A DNA stretch of 64,000 nt from contig JANQPT010000034.1 in assembly GCA_028285345.1 (NCBI GenBank), forward strand, positions 1-64,000. Direction: 5' to 3'. The notes beneath the pieces were generated by a model. That model was not told the DNA's origin and did no database searches. It saw nothing but the letters and a program-made list of their open reading frames with translations. The DNA is from Planctomycetales bacterium (GTDB lineage Bacteria; Planctomycetota; Planctomycetia; Planctomycetales; Planctomycetaceae). Below, piece by piece: positions 55,502-64,000 of this stretch. The position numbers were made by a program, and so were the translations under genes. The number at the start of each line of letters is the position of its first letter. The first letter of the stretch is position 1.

Positions 55502-57127
55502 CTATTGAGGCGAAGCGTTGACTGCAGAATTCACCCAATCCGGCACGGCCTCGGAATCGATACCCAAGACCGGCATCAACCACAGAAAGGTTATCGCGGT
55601 GATCAATGCCACCCCGATCAGATTTAGTGCAAATCCATAACGGACCATGTCCAAGATTCGAATGCGACCGGAACCGAAGACAATCGCGTTGGGCGGCGTC
55701 GCGATCGGAAGCATAAACGCGCAACTCGCGGAGACGGTGGCCGGCAGCATCAACAGACGCGGGTCCATATTCAAACGGATGGCCGCGGCACCCAGGATCG
55801 GCAAAAAGATCTGCGTCGTCGCCATATTCGACGTAAACTCTGTGAGAAACGTCAGCGACAAGCAGAGACAGGCGACCAGGACCACGGAATGCCAATCTTT
55901 GGCGGATTCATCGATCTGGCTTCCAAAAAACTCCGACAGCCCGGTGCTCTTAAAGCCGGAGGCGATCGCGAATCCGCCGCCAAAGAGCAGCAGCAATCCC
56001 CACGGCAGCCGCGATGCTGTTTGCCAATTCATCAGAAACTGCAATTTGCCATGTTCGTCGCGCCCGCTCGGCAGACAAAACATCAAGGCCACCATGACCA
56101 TCGCCACAGTCGAATCATGAATGTCGGCAGCGCGAATACGGCCGGCGACACCCAGCGATTGCAGACCACGCTCCAGCGCCGCGGCCCAGCCTTCAAACAG
56201 AACCTGGTCCTGAAGCTGAAATTTCCCCCGGGTCACCCACAGCACTGCTGTGAGAACAAAGATCGTCAGCATCAGCTTCTCACCCAACGACGGGCGGCCC
56301 AGATCGCGAATCCGTTGACGGAAGAACTCGCGGCCCAATTCTTGCAGTTGTGGCAGTGCGGGCAACCGCCATGTCAGCAACAGCCAAGTACAACCGAGGA
56401 AAACGACTCCCAGCGGTACAAACGCGATCATCCATTGTCCGGCGGTAATCTCGGGCGCCTCGGGAAACGTCTTACTCCAGATCCCCGAAAAGGTGATGTT
56501 CGTCGGAGTTCCCACCAGCGTCGTCGCCCCGCCCATTGAAGCGGAGTAGGCGATGCCCAACATCAGCGCCAGCGACAATCGTGACAGATCGACGCCCCGG
56601 TCGTGATCTCCGACGTCGGCGAGAACTTCCTCCAGTGATGTCAGGATCGCCAAAGCAATCGGCAGCATCAATAGCGTGGTGGCGGTATTGCTGATCCACA
56701 TCGACAAAAACGCCGTCGCGCACATGAACCCCAATACAATCCTCCGCGGTCCGGTCCCCAGAAACTGGACGATGTGAAACGCGATCCGCCGGTGCAAACC
56801 CCACCGTTCGATCCCCAGGGCAATCATGAATCCGCCCATGGCGAGCACGATACTCTGGTTCATGTATGCGGCGGGAACCACCGACGCGGATTCGATTCCA
56901 AGCAGGGGAAACAAGGCCAGCGGTAGCAAACTGGTCACGGCGATCGGTACGGCCTGTGTCACCCACCAGAGGGCCATCAGCGCAGTCACCGCCAGCATCC
57001 GCTGTGCTTCAACCGGCATGCCGGGCCACCCTGGGTAATTCAAGATCGCCAAGAAGAGCAGCGGCCCGCAGACCAACCCGGTCCGCCCAATGGGAGTCGG
57101 CATCGCCTCGTAGGCATTGGCGGACAT
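55502..57127 (-). CDS. DASS family (SLC13) anion transporter
   Basis: A 541-residue permease with about twelve hydrophobic segments. The two SNT substrate/sodium motifs are visible as 'GGATTLVGTPTNITFSG' and 'MLPIATPPNAIVFGSG', each in a re-entrant loop. This identifies the divalent anion:Na+ symporter family, which carries dicarboxylates, phosphate or sulfate. A soluble insertion of about 45 residues follows 'QELGREFFRQRIRDLG'. ATG 57127, with GGAGAG nine bases upstream, is preferred to the TTG at 57136. It lies 57 bp downstream of the Opp permease genes and may be co-transcribed. Confidence 0.93.
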   Translation of the reverse strand: MSANAYEAMPTPIGRTGLVCGPLLFLAILNYPGWPGMPVEAQRMLAVTALMALWWVTQAVPIAVTSLLPLALFPLLGIESASVVPAAYMNQSIVLAMGGFMIALGIERWGLHRRIAFHIVQFLGTGPRRIVLGFMCATAFLSMWISNTATTLLMLPIALAILTSLEEVLADVGDHDRGVDLSRLSLALMLGIAYSASMGGATTLVGTPTNITFSGIWSKTFPEAPEITAGQWMIAFVPLGVVFLGCTWLLLTWRLPALPQLQELGREFFRQRIRDLGRPSLGEKLMLTIFVLTAVLWVTRGKFQLQDQVLFEGWAAALERGLQSLGVAGRIRAADIHDSTVAMVMVALMFCLPSGRDEHGKLQFLMNWQTASRLPWGLLLLFGGGFAIASGFKSTGLSEFFGSQIDESAKDWHSVVLVACLCLSLTFLTEFTSNMATTQIFLPILGAAAIRLNMDPRLLMLPATVSASCAFMLPIATPPNAIVFGSGRIRILDMVRYGFALNLIGVALITAITFLWLMPVLGIDSEAVPDWVNSAVNASPQ

Positions 57128-57183
57128 GGCGGGCAACTCTCCGACCTTGGTAAGCGTGCGTTTTCCGGCAGAATGGAGGCGCG

Positions 57184-58422
57184 TTATAGATGTCGTGGAT
57201 CAAACGCGTCCTGCAAAGCGTCCGAGACGATATTGAAGGCCAATACGAGCCCAAACATGAACAGCGTCGCAGCACCGATCTGCCAGAAAAAGCCGTTGAT
57301 GACTTCCGATCCGGACTGGCTGATCATGATGCCCCAACTCGGACCGTCTTTGACGCCCAAACCGAGGAAGCTCAGAATCACCTCTGACTTGATCGCCCCG
57401 ATGAACAGCAGCGAAAAATTGATCAGCAACAAGTAGGCGGCGTTGGGCAGTATGTGTCGCAGGATAATATAGAACCGCCCGCAGCCCATGGCGGTTGCCG
57501 CCTGTACGTATTCCAGCTCTTTGATCTTCAGCGTCTCCCCCCGCAAGACGCGGCAGGGGCCGATCCAAAACGTCAAGCTGAATGCGACGTAGACCGGGAT
57601 CAGCGTCCCATCCCAAATCGTGCCGGTGAACATGTAGGCCAACAACACCAGCAACACGAGATTCGGAATCGACGAAAACGTGGTATAGAGCCAAATCACC
57701 GCATGATCGACCCATCCACCGAAGAAACCCGCGGCGGTTCCCAGCAGCGCGCCGAACAATACCGCGACCAGGGCCGTGACGACACCGATCTGTACAGCAA
57801 CCTTGATTGAATAGACGGCACGGAGCATGATCGAACGTCCCTGTCGATCGGTGCCGAGCAGCATCTCGACGTTGCGCCAAAACGCGTCTCGGCCGGTCGG
57901 CGGCGGATACAACTCGTTGACAACCTGCTCCAGTTCCTTAAGTTTCGGCTGCAGTTCGGGAGCCTCATTGAGATTCGCGACCACCGCCAACGAGTCAAAG
58001 ATTTGCCATCCCTCGTCAACGAGTTGACGCAACTCCGGAAGCGGCCGCTCTGCAACTTTGAGCGTTCCGAAATCGATATCCGCAAGGGCTTCTTGGGGAT
58101 TCGATTTTTTCAATGCCCGATCGACGATTTCCAGCAGCCGCTCACAGCGCTGCAACCGCTGCTCCGGTTCCGGCTGCAAGAAAAGGCCCGGCATATTCTT
58201 GGTGCCCACACGGCCTTTGGACGCCTCCAGCGAAACGAGGCCGTAGTTTTTTGGAGGCTGATATTTATCATCCAGCTTTTGCCGCAGTTTGTAATACCAT
58301 TCCGGAACCAAAATCACCGCAGCCACCGCCAAGTAGCAGGAGATCACGATCAGCGCCGCAACCGAAAGTCGGCTGCGAAAGAACTTGCGTGCGGCCCGGG
58401 ATTCCTTCCAATTGAAGATCAT
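57184..58422 (-). CDS. peptide/oligopeptide ABC transporter permease, OppC-like, with enlarged first loop
   Basis: A 412-residue BPD_transp_1 permease. The first membrane segment is at 19-40. An unusual ~150-residue hydrophilic, largely helical insertion follows, then the normal OppC core from 'LLGTDRQGRS' (about 190) onward. The core has membrane segments and the EAA-loop 'ELEYVQAATAMGCGRFYIIL'. 'LNFSLLFIGAIKSEVILSFL' and the C-terminal 'ALQDAFDPRHL' are typical of OppC/DppC proteins. Ordinary family members have ~300 residues and only a short first loop. It overlaps the OppB-like gene by 4 bp. No ATP-binding subunit is encoded nearby. Confidence 0.92.
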   Translation of the reverse strand: MIFNWKESRAARKFFRSRLSVAALIVISCYLAVAAVILVPEWYYKLRQKLDDKYQPPKNYGLVSLEASKGRVGTKNMPGLFLQPEPEQRLQRCERLLEIVDRALKKSNPQEALADIDFGTLKVAERPLPELRQLVDEGWQIFDSLAVVANLNEAPELQPKLKELEQVVNELYPPPTGRDAFWRNVEMLLGTDRQGRSIMLRAVYSIKVAVQIGVVTALVAVLFGALLGTAAGFFGGWVDHAVIWLYTTFSSIPNLVLLVLLAYMFTGTIWDGTLIPVYVAFSLTFWIGPCRVLRGETLKIKELEYVQAATAMGCGRFYIILRHILPNAAYLLLINFSLLFIGAIKSEVILSFLGLGVKDGPSWGIMISQSGSEVINGFFWQIGAATLFMFGLVLAFNIVSDALQDAFDPRHL

Positions 58423-59372
58423 GAGAGGCGAACCCTCGGATCGACCAGGGCGTAGAGCACGTCGGTCAGAATAATCGTGATGATAAACAGCGCTGCGAAC
58501 ACGGCGGTAAACGCCTGGATGACGGGAAAGTCTTTGGAGTTTACCGCAACGATCAAGGCGCGACCCATGCCGGGGATGCCGAAGTACATCTCCATCACGA
58601 TCCCCCCGGTGATCAAGAAAGGCAGCGTGATCATCACGCGGGTCACGATGGGAATCATCGCGTTTTTGAGCATGTGTACAAACATCACTCGTTGTTTGCT
58701 GATGCCCTTGGCCAGCGCGGTCTTGATGTAGTCCTTGCCGGTTTCCTCAACCATCACCGCCCGATAGAACCGTGTGTCGTATCCCATGGCCACGATGACC
58801 GAAATCAGCACCGGCAACAGGCAGTAATGTGCCCAGTACTTCAGCCCCGGTTCGTACCCCTGGATGGCGAAGATCTGATGGCCGGTGTCTCGAGCGATCA
58901 AATAAGCGCCGACATATTGCCCCAGAATAATGTACGCCAGCAAGCTGACACACATTCCCAACACCGCCAAAAAGACCAACGACTTATCAATACTGCGGCC
59001 CCGGTAGTAAGCGGAAACCATTCCGACGCAGATCGAGAGAATCGTAGTCAGGATCAGCGCAGGTACAGTGATTGACAAGCTGGGGACGATCGCCCGGCGA
59101 ATCATGCTTCCGACGGTAACGCCGGGGAAGTCCCAACTGTTCTCGCTGAAATCGAGCGTCAACGTACTCTTCAGAAAAACGGCGTACTGCAACAAAAACG
59201 GTTGATCGAGACCAAATTCCTTTCGCACATCCGCCATTCGTTCTTCTGTGGCGTTTTTGCCCAAGTGCATTGTCACCGGATCCTGCACGCGGAGCACCGC
59301 CATTACCAATAGCAAAACTGCCAGGTAGACAGGAACGTAATAAATCAAACGTCGAATGATGTAGGACCACAT
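58419..59372 (-). CDS. peptide/oligopeptide ABC transporter permease, OppB-like
   Basis: A 317-residue permease with six hydrophobic segments. The family opening 'MWSYIIRRLIYYVPVYLAVL' and the EAA-loop 'GKDYIKTALAKGISKQRVMF' are present. The end 'TDVLYALVDPRVRLS' matches OppB/DppB. It overlaps the OppC-like gene by 4 bp and follows the binding-protein gene by 23 bp. The three form a transport unit for peptides or another large solute. Confidence 0.94.
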   Translation of the reverse strand: MWSYIIRRLIYYVPVYLAVLLLVMAVLRVQDPVTMHLGKNATEERMADVRKEFGLDQPFLLQYAVFLKSTLTLDFSENSWDFPGVTVGSMIRRAIVPSLSITVPALILTTILSICVGMVSAYYRGRSIDKSLVFLAVLGMCVSLLAYIILGQYVGAYLIARDTGHQIFAIQGYEPGLKYWAHYCLLPVLISVIVAMGYDTRFYRAVMVEETGKDYIKTALAKGISKQRVMFVHMLKNAMIPIVTRVMITLPFLITGGIVMEMYFGIPGMGRALIVAVNSKDFPVIQAFTAVFAALFIITIILTDVLYALVDPRVRLS

Positions 59373-59395
59373 CTGTCAATCATTCTGTGTCGAGA

Positions 59396-61324
59396 CTAAT
59401 TCACTTCTTCCGTGGCGTAGACCCGCGGTTCGCTGACGTCCAGGTATTTGGGCCAATTGCTGAAGGTCTCGCTGACTTTGAGATTCTTCAGCCAGGGATT
59501 GATCAGATACGACCGCGTACGGCCCATCGAGCCAACGTACGGCGTGTCCTCAATGAGCATGTCCCGCATTTGGACGTAGAGTTTTGTACGCTCCGGCGAG
59601 GGGGGCATCGTCCGCGCCTGTTCATAGAGCCGGTCATATTCTGGCCGATTGTAGTTGTAGTGGTTCGATCCGGGCGAGACATTGGGGCTGTAGAACAGGG
59701 CCAGGTTGTTCTCCGCATCGGGATAGTCCGAACCCCAGGCAAACCCGAATAAGGGCGCCTTTTTGTTGTTGACCTTTTCAATCAATGTCGAGAATTCGAC
59801 GAGATTGGGTTTGAGGTTTACGTTGATCTTCGACAACTGCCGCTTCAGCAATTCCGTTTGTTCGGCGTTATTGCGGCCGGTGCTGGTGTAAAACTCGATC
59901 GGCGGCAACCCTTTTCCGTCGGGATAGCCCGCTTCAGCGAGCAACTTCCGCGCGCGTTCCAAGTTGGGACCGCGGTAGCTCTCCTTCGCCCGACCATCGG
60001 TGGGATGGCCGTCCAGACCTGGCGGAATTGGGCCGTCGTAGACGGAGTTGATGCCGCTATAAAACACCTCGTTGAATTCGTCCAAGTCGACTGCCAGAGA
60101 AATCGCCTGCCGCAACTTCTTGCTCTTCTCGTCATATCCGCCCAACAGCTCATCTTCCATGTTGAACCCGCGAAAGATGAAGTCCAGCAGTTTCACGCGC
60201 TGTGCAGTGATGCCCTCCCGCGTGTACTTCGGCCGGAGCTGGCGAGTCCGTTTGATAAACGCTTCGTCGAAGTACTCGTCGGGCACCTCGGTATAATCGA
60301 GCTTGCCCGTGCGGAATGACAACCACATCGGCTGGTCCTGTACAAAGAAATGAAACTCCAGCCGGTCGACCAACGGCAGCCGTTTGCCGGCGTCCTTGGT
60401 CCATCCCTCGGCCACGTCATCCGGCATATGTTCGCTGGGGTAGTAGCTGGCGTGGTAGTTCGGGTTCTTGTAATAAACCATCCGCTGGCCCGGCAGCCAA
60501 TCGTCTTCGGCCAGCGTAAACGGACCAGTTCCGACGGGATGCCTGCCAAAACGTTTGCCGTAAGTTTCAACCGCTTCACGCGGCACTATCGCCGTCTGAA
60601 ACATCGCCAGCACCCACATGAATCGCGGCACCGGCTCTTTGAGAATCACGTGGAATTCATAGTCATTGATCTTCTGGAATCCCTCAATCGGCACATCATA
60701 GTCGAAGGCCACTTCTTCAATTCCGTCATCACCCGATTTCTTGGCAAACACCTCAAACAACCGCCATGTCGTTTGCCCGTCATCCGCTGAGGTACTCGCC
60801 GCAATGGCCTTCTTCTTTGCATCGACCGCGCTGTTCTGTTCATCCCGGAAGTTATCGAAACCCTGAATCGTATTCTCAAACAGCCACCAGCTCTTGGGAC
60901 TGTTGCCCTTATCGGCCATTCGTTTCCAGGAATAGAATACGTCATCCGTTACCAGTTCCCGTCCCTTGCCGTCGGGAAAACACGGGTCGTCATGGAAGTA
61001 GACGCCTTTTTTGAGCTTAAAGTGATAGGTCAGCCGATCTTCCGAAACCGTCGGCATCTCGCTGAGCAACAGCGGCTCGAGCGCTAGTGGCCGGACCAGA
61101 TATTTGTACTGCACGAGAGTCTCGTAAATCTGGCAGGTCGCCTTGTTGTCGTACTGCGTCGAACCTTGCACCGGATCGAGCGACTTGGGATCGTCGGATC
61201 GTAGCGGCAGCCGCAGGACCTTGCCTTCCTCCTCAACTCGCGCGCACGAGCCGCAGCAGAGCGTCACGACCAGACAAACCAACAACTGGCTGCCCATTCG
61301 CCCCATGGTTGTACGCCAAGTCAT
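59396..61324 (-). CDS. peptide/oligopeptide ABC transporter substrate-binding lipoprotein
   Basis: A 642-residue SBP_bac_5 family protein, probably lipid-anchored. The leader 'QLLVCLVVTLCCGSC' ends in a cysteine near residue 27. Family landmarks are 'LRLPLRSDDPKSLDPVQGST', 'YHFKLKKGVYFHDDPCF', 'FEVHVILKEPVPR'-type strand (here 'YEFHVILKEPVPRFMW'), 'HPVGTGPFTLAEDDW' and 'LFGFAWGSDYPDAENNLAL'. It is longer than typical OppA because of an insert around 'NFRDEQNSAVDAKKKAIAAS'. It is first in the Opp-like operon. Confidence 0.94.
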   Translation of the reverse strand: MTWRTTMGRMGSQLLVCLVVTLCCGSCARVEEEGKVLRLPLRSDDPKSLDPVQGSTQYDNKATCQIYETLVQYKYLVRPLALEPLLLSEMPTVSEDRLTYHFKLKKGVYFHDDPCFPDGKGRELVTDDVFYSWKRMADKGNSPKSWWLFENTIQGFDNFRDEQNSAVDAKKKAIAASTSADDGQTTWRLFEVFAKKSGDDGIEEVAFDYDVPIEGFQKINDYEFHVILKEPVPRFMWVLAMFQTAIVPREAVETYGKRFGRHPVGTGPFTLAEDDWLPGQRMVYYKNPNYHASYYPSEHMPDDVAEGWTKDAGKRLPLVDRLEFHFFVQDQPMWLSFRTGKLDYTEVPDEYFDEAFIKRTRQLRPKYTREGITAQRVKLLDFIFRGFNMEDELLGGYDEKSKKLRQAISLAVDLDEFNEVFYSGINSVYDGPIPPGLDGHPTDGRAKESYRGPNLERARKLLAEAGYPDGKGLPPIEFYTSTGRNNAEQTELLKRQLSKINVNLKPNLVEFSTLIEKVNNKKAPLFGFAWGSDYPDAENNLALFYSPNVSPGSNHYNYNRPEYDRLYEQARTMPPSPERTKLYVQMRDMLIEDTPYVGSMGRTRSYLINPWLKNLKVSETFSNWPKYLDVSEPRVYATEEVN

Positions 61325-61525
61325 GAGTGCTTTCCCGCGACGGTGAGGTTAAACAGTCGGCTGCACAAAACAGCGCTCGGCGGCGACTCACACGCCGAGC
61401 CGCAGACGCACTGCACATCATAACCGACGCGCGCCAAATGTCACCCTTGAACGTCCGGCAAACTGATGAGCGTGGCACTGGACCAGCCGAAGCGGAAATG
61501 TGCTGCAGATTGTCAGCATGGTCCG

Positions 61526-62794
61526 CTACGACTTGACCGTGATGCCGACTTGCTCGATCACGGCACGGCCCGACTTGCGAAACGGTCGGGGCATCGGTTG
61601 GGCGATGCCGTTCTCGTCAACGGTGCGACAGCGAAGCGTGTATTTGCCGGCCGGAAGTCCCGGCAACAGCGCCGCCCAATGTGCCTTGGAGAGTTTCAGC
61701 GGCCAATGGAGCGGCCGGCCGGTCTGCGGATCGAACCCGCGCGTGCCGGGCGGGATTCGATCCTCGGCGAGGCCGCCGCCCCATGCTTGCGGCGGCGGCA
61801 GAACCTCGGCGTCGCGCCAAGGGGCGTTGGCAAAGTATTTGCCGCCGGCGGGCGGTTCCTCGTCGTCGTTGTGGATCCAGACTTGGACCTTCTTTAGCCC
61901 GGAGACGCCGACCTGTGCATATCCGGTGACGGCAATCGGCTGGTCCGGTTTCACCGTCGTCGGCACGGAGAGCGTTTCGCAAAATGTCTTCAGCGGGCTG
62001 TCGACGTCGTTGTTCTTTTCTCCGTAGGTATCGTTGGCGGCCCAGCGGTTAGAGAGATACAGGTGCGTCAGCCATTTGATGCTCTTAAACCCGTACGCTT
62101 CGGGAACGACGACCCGCACAGGAGCGCCGCGCTCAGGCGTCAGCCACTGGCCGTTGAGTTTGTAGCAGAGAATCACCGGCGGCAGTCCGTAAAGGTCTTC
62201 CAACACGCGTCCCACCGGCAGCGAACTGCGGAACATTTGCTCGGGATCGTCGTTGTGGTATCCGTGATAATAGACGCGGCGGAGATCCTTGCTGGGTTGC
62301 GCCAGCCACAACACATCGCGTAACGGAACTCCTTCCCAGATTCCGTTGCCCAGCGGACAACCAATATTGAGGCAGGTCATCAACTTCGGAAACCGCACGG
62401 CGCGGGTTTGCGCCAATTGCATGAGATCCTTAAAGTTGAAGGCGGTGTTCTTTGCTTTGGTGAGCGGCTTGCGCACTTTGGCCTTGTGTTCCGGATCGCT
62501 GATGACCTCGAGCGACCACGTGTCACGCGTAAGACCGACCTCCTTGCGACGTTCCTCATCCAGTGAATGCGGCTTCGGTTTGCCGCGGGAGACGTCTTCA
62601 AAGTCATCCTGCTTCGTCAGCCACGGTTCGATTTCATCGATGGCCTTTTGCAGCACCGGGTCCCGCTTCGACGAGGCGGCAAACAAGGGGAGGGCACTCA
62701 TCGCCGCCATTCCGGCGGCGCCGAAGCGAAGGAAATACCGGCGGGTGAGGTGTCTGTGCCGGGTGAGAAAATCGATGGGCGGGGGATTGTCCAT
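61526..62794 (-). CDS. sulfite-oxidase-fold molybdopterin oxidoreductase
   Basis: A 422-residue molybdoenzyme. The leader 'RRYFLRFGAAGMAAMSALPL' (residues ~18-37) has a Tat-like twin arginine. The molybdopterin domain contains the likely Mo-ligating cysteine in 'LMTCLNIGCPLGNGIWEGVP', then 'LRDVLWLAQPSKDLRRVYYH' and 'LTPERGAPVRVVVPEAYGFK'. A C-terminal Mo-co dimerisation-like domain has 'IAVTGYAQVGVSGLKKVQVW'. ATG 62794 with GAGG upstream is preferred to GTG 62806. A haem partner such as MsrQ is not adjacent. Substrates in the family include sulfite and methionine sulfoxide. Confidence 0.88.
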   Translation of the reverse strand: MDNPPPIDFLTRHRHLTRRYFLRFGAAGMAAMSALPLFAASSKRDPVLQKAIDEIEPWLTKQDDFEDVSRGKPKPHSLDEERRKEVGLTRDTWSLEVISDPEHKAKVRKPLTKAKNTAFNFKDLMQLAQTRAVRFPKLMTCLNIGCPLGNGIWEGVPLRDVLWLAQPSKDLRRVYYHGYHNDDPEQMFRSSLPVGRVLEDLYGLPPVILCYKLNGQWLTPERGAPVRVVVPEAYGFKSIKWLTHLYLSNRWAANDTYGEKNNDVDSPLKTFCETLSVPTTVKPDQPIAVTGYAQVGVSGLKKVQVWIHNDDEEPPAGGKYFANAPWRDAEVLPPPQAWGGGLAEDRIPPGTRGFDPQTGRPLHWPLKLSKAHWAALLPGLPAGKYTLRCRTVDENGIAQPMPRPFRKSGRAVIEQVGITVKS

Positions 62795-62894
62795 GAGGAA
62801 CCTCACTCGAACGTGGCGGTCATTGCGTCGAGTCTACCGCGCCTAGAAACGCGTTGCTACTCTTTCAGGGTGGCCACGTATTGTAACTTCGACG

Positions 62895-64000
62895 TTACTG
62901 CTGAAGATCCCCGTTTTTATGGTTCACACGCGAATTATCCAAAATGTTGTCTCGCACCACAATCGGTTTCTCATCGCCGTAGGTATCGTTCACTTCGATG
63001 ATCACGTTCTTTAGCGTGTTGCCCGACAAGATCGTGTTGCCGCCGCCGATACGGATGCGCGTCGGTGACTTCGCGTTGAGATCCTCCACCGTGTTGCCGG
63101 TGACGGTCTGCATCTGGCCGCGCAAGTCCATTGCAAGGGTACACCGACCGCCGGGGTCGACGATCAGCACATTGCCGTTGATCACGTGACGCTGAGAGTC
63201 GGCCCACGACCGAAAGCCGATGTCCAACGCGCCGCCCTTGCGCACGTGGACCACGTTGTCGGACATTTGAATCGAATTGCCGCGATCCGAGCCGATGGCG
63301 ACGTGTGTCTGCCCGGTGATTTCAACGTAGTTGCCGCGAATCATGCCGGGACCGGTCAATAACTCGACCGAATCGGACCCGGCGTTGCCCAGAATGTTGT
63401 CCAGCACACGCAGATTGACTCCCTCAAGCATGATCCCCAAGCGGTGCGCGTTGCGGACTTCGCAATTGCGAACGGTGATGTGCCGCAGGTCTTCGTTGCC
63501 CGTTCCGCCGGGAGCACGGCGGTAACCCTTGATGCCGCAGAACTCGAACCGGTCGTGCGAGATGTTGGGGTCGCCCTTACCGGCGCTGTTTTGCGCGCGG
63601 TTGGCATCAACGTAGAGGTCCCGAATCGTGACGTGATGCACTCCTGAGCCAATGATGCGAATCACGTTGGTATTTTGATCGGGGGCGAGGATCAGTTTCG
63701 TCGCCGGGCCGCGACCGGCGAGAACGACGTTGCTTCGCTCGATCAATACGCCGCCCAGTTTTCCGTCAATCTTGCGAATGTCATAAGTCCCTTCCGCAAG
63801 CAGTACCGTGCCTCCCGCCGCAGGCAGAGCGGCGATCGCGGCGTTGATCTCGGCCTGATCGCCCGTGCCGTCGCCCACAAAATTCGCTGTTTGCCGCGCA
63901 GTCTCAGACGAGTCTTTCGTAGCGACAAGCAGGGTGCCGACGGTTGGATCGGCTGGATTCCTCGCCCCTTGTTTCGTGTGCGTCTGCCCCGACTGCGGAA
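62895..64000 (-). CDS. right-handed beta-helix protein, N-terminus beyond the window
   Basis: The frame is open to the right edge, so the start lies outside; at least 367 residues are visible. It has pectate-lyase-superfamily opening strands ('FVGDGTGDQAEINAAIAALP', 'GGTVLLAEGTYDI') and then parallel beta-helix rungs such as 'HHVTIRDLYVDANRAQ', 'RHITVRNCEVRNAHRLG' and 'MIRGNYVEITGQTHVAIGS'. A GTG at 63878 could be taken as a start but falls after conserved residues. No catalytic triad could be fixed. It may bind or cleave polysaccharide. It is upstream of the molybdoenzyme gene on the same strand, 100 bp away. Confidence 0.85.
   Translation of the reverse strand, partial: PQSGQTHTKQGARNPADPTVGTLLVATKDSSETARQTANFVGDGTGDQAEINAAIAALPAAGGTVLLAEGTYDIRKIDGKLGGVLIERSNVVLAGRGPATKLILAPDQNTNVIRIIGSGVHHVTIRDLYVDANRAQNSAGKGDPNISHDRFEFCGIKGYRRAPGGTGNEDLRHITVRNCEVRNAHRLGIMLEGVNLRVLDNILGNAGSDSVELLTGPGMIRGNYVEITGQTHVAIGSDRGNSIQMSDNVVHVRKGGALDIGFRSWADSQRHVINGNVLIVDPGGRCTLAMDLRGQMQTVTGNTVEDLNAKSPTRIRIGGGNTILSGNTLKNVIIEVNDTYGDEKPIVVRDNILDNSRVNHKNGDLQQ

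Overview
This 64 kb window is chromosomal DNA of a planctomycete, with a GC content that looks moderately high. The phylum is inferred from gene families that are largely confined to the PVC group. These are a DUF1549/DUF1553 (PSCyt1-PSCyt2-PSD1) protein paired with a DUF1501 protein, a very large PVC-type CxxCH haem-binding dehydrogenase, a DUF1559 prepilin-like protein, a secreted protein with a 'FETLEDKVVLS'-type N-terminal sorting region, BlaI/M56 signalling pairs, and an ECF sigma factor coupled to a Ser/Thr kinase. No rRNA operon, prophage, insertion sequence or CRISPR array was seen. A tmRNA gene and one tRNA-Gly(TCC) are present.

Layout. 1-2.2 kb: TetR regulator, short-chain dehydrogenase and a truncated alpha/beta hydrolase, read leftward as one operon. 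2.4-2.9 kb: ssrA with its own promoter and terminator. 3.1-6.0 kb: a small conserved protein translationally coupled to an SNF2-type helicase, then a 2Fe-2S ferredoxin. 6.4-11.3 kb: a WD40 protein divergent from a BlaI repressor/M56 peptidase pair. 11.4-15.4 kb: the DUF1549/DUF1553-DUF1501 pair. 15.5-20.8 kb (leftward): proA, fliM, then infC-rpmI-rplT-pheS, with infC starting on ATT behind a structured leader. 21-24 kb: a membrane protein, an FHA protein with promoter and strong terminator, and RsgA. 24.4-32 kb: the 1253-residue haem/HEAT protein, an SDR, then kbl and tdh for threonine catabolism, separated by repeat-rich DNA and a small membrane protein. 32-42 kb: DUF1559 protein, small lipoprotein, an Nramp-fold transporter without the canonical metal motifs, metallophosphoesterase, a large glycosyltransferase-like membrane protein, nadC and a DUF5009 membrane acyltransferase-like protein. 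42-46.4 kb: ECF sigma/kinase pair, FdxA-type ferredoxin, a 45-residue membrane protein, a VTT-domain protein and a membrane-tethered phosphatase. 46.4-48.6 kb: three proteins of unknown function. 48.7-53.2 kb: tRNA-Gly and a 1432-residue dockerin/beta-helix protein with four ~198-residue repeats. 53.5-64 kb: a DUF21-CBS protein, a secreted two-repeat protein, a DASS transporter, an Opp-type transporter lacking its ATPases, a sulfite-oxidase-fold molybdoenzyme and the C-terminal part of another beta-helix protein.

Most of the window is housekeeping and lineage-typical accessory DNA. The items most worth following up are the Nramp-like protein with both metal-site motifs replaced, the sigma-factor/kinase pair, the M56 peptidase with a ~650-residue extracytoplasmic tail, the helicase with its coupled partner, the infC leader, the ATPase-less Opp system with an enlarged permease loop, and two families of palindromic intergenic repeats. 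No complete, clearly new multi-gene system could be shown from sequence alone. Many starts were moved from the longest open frame to the one best supported by ribosome binding site, overlap or family alignment, as noted in each entry.
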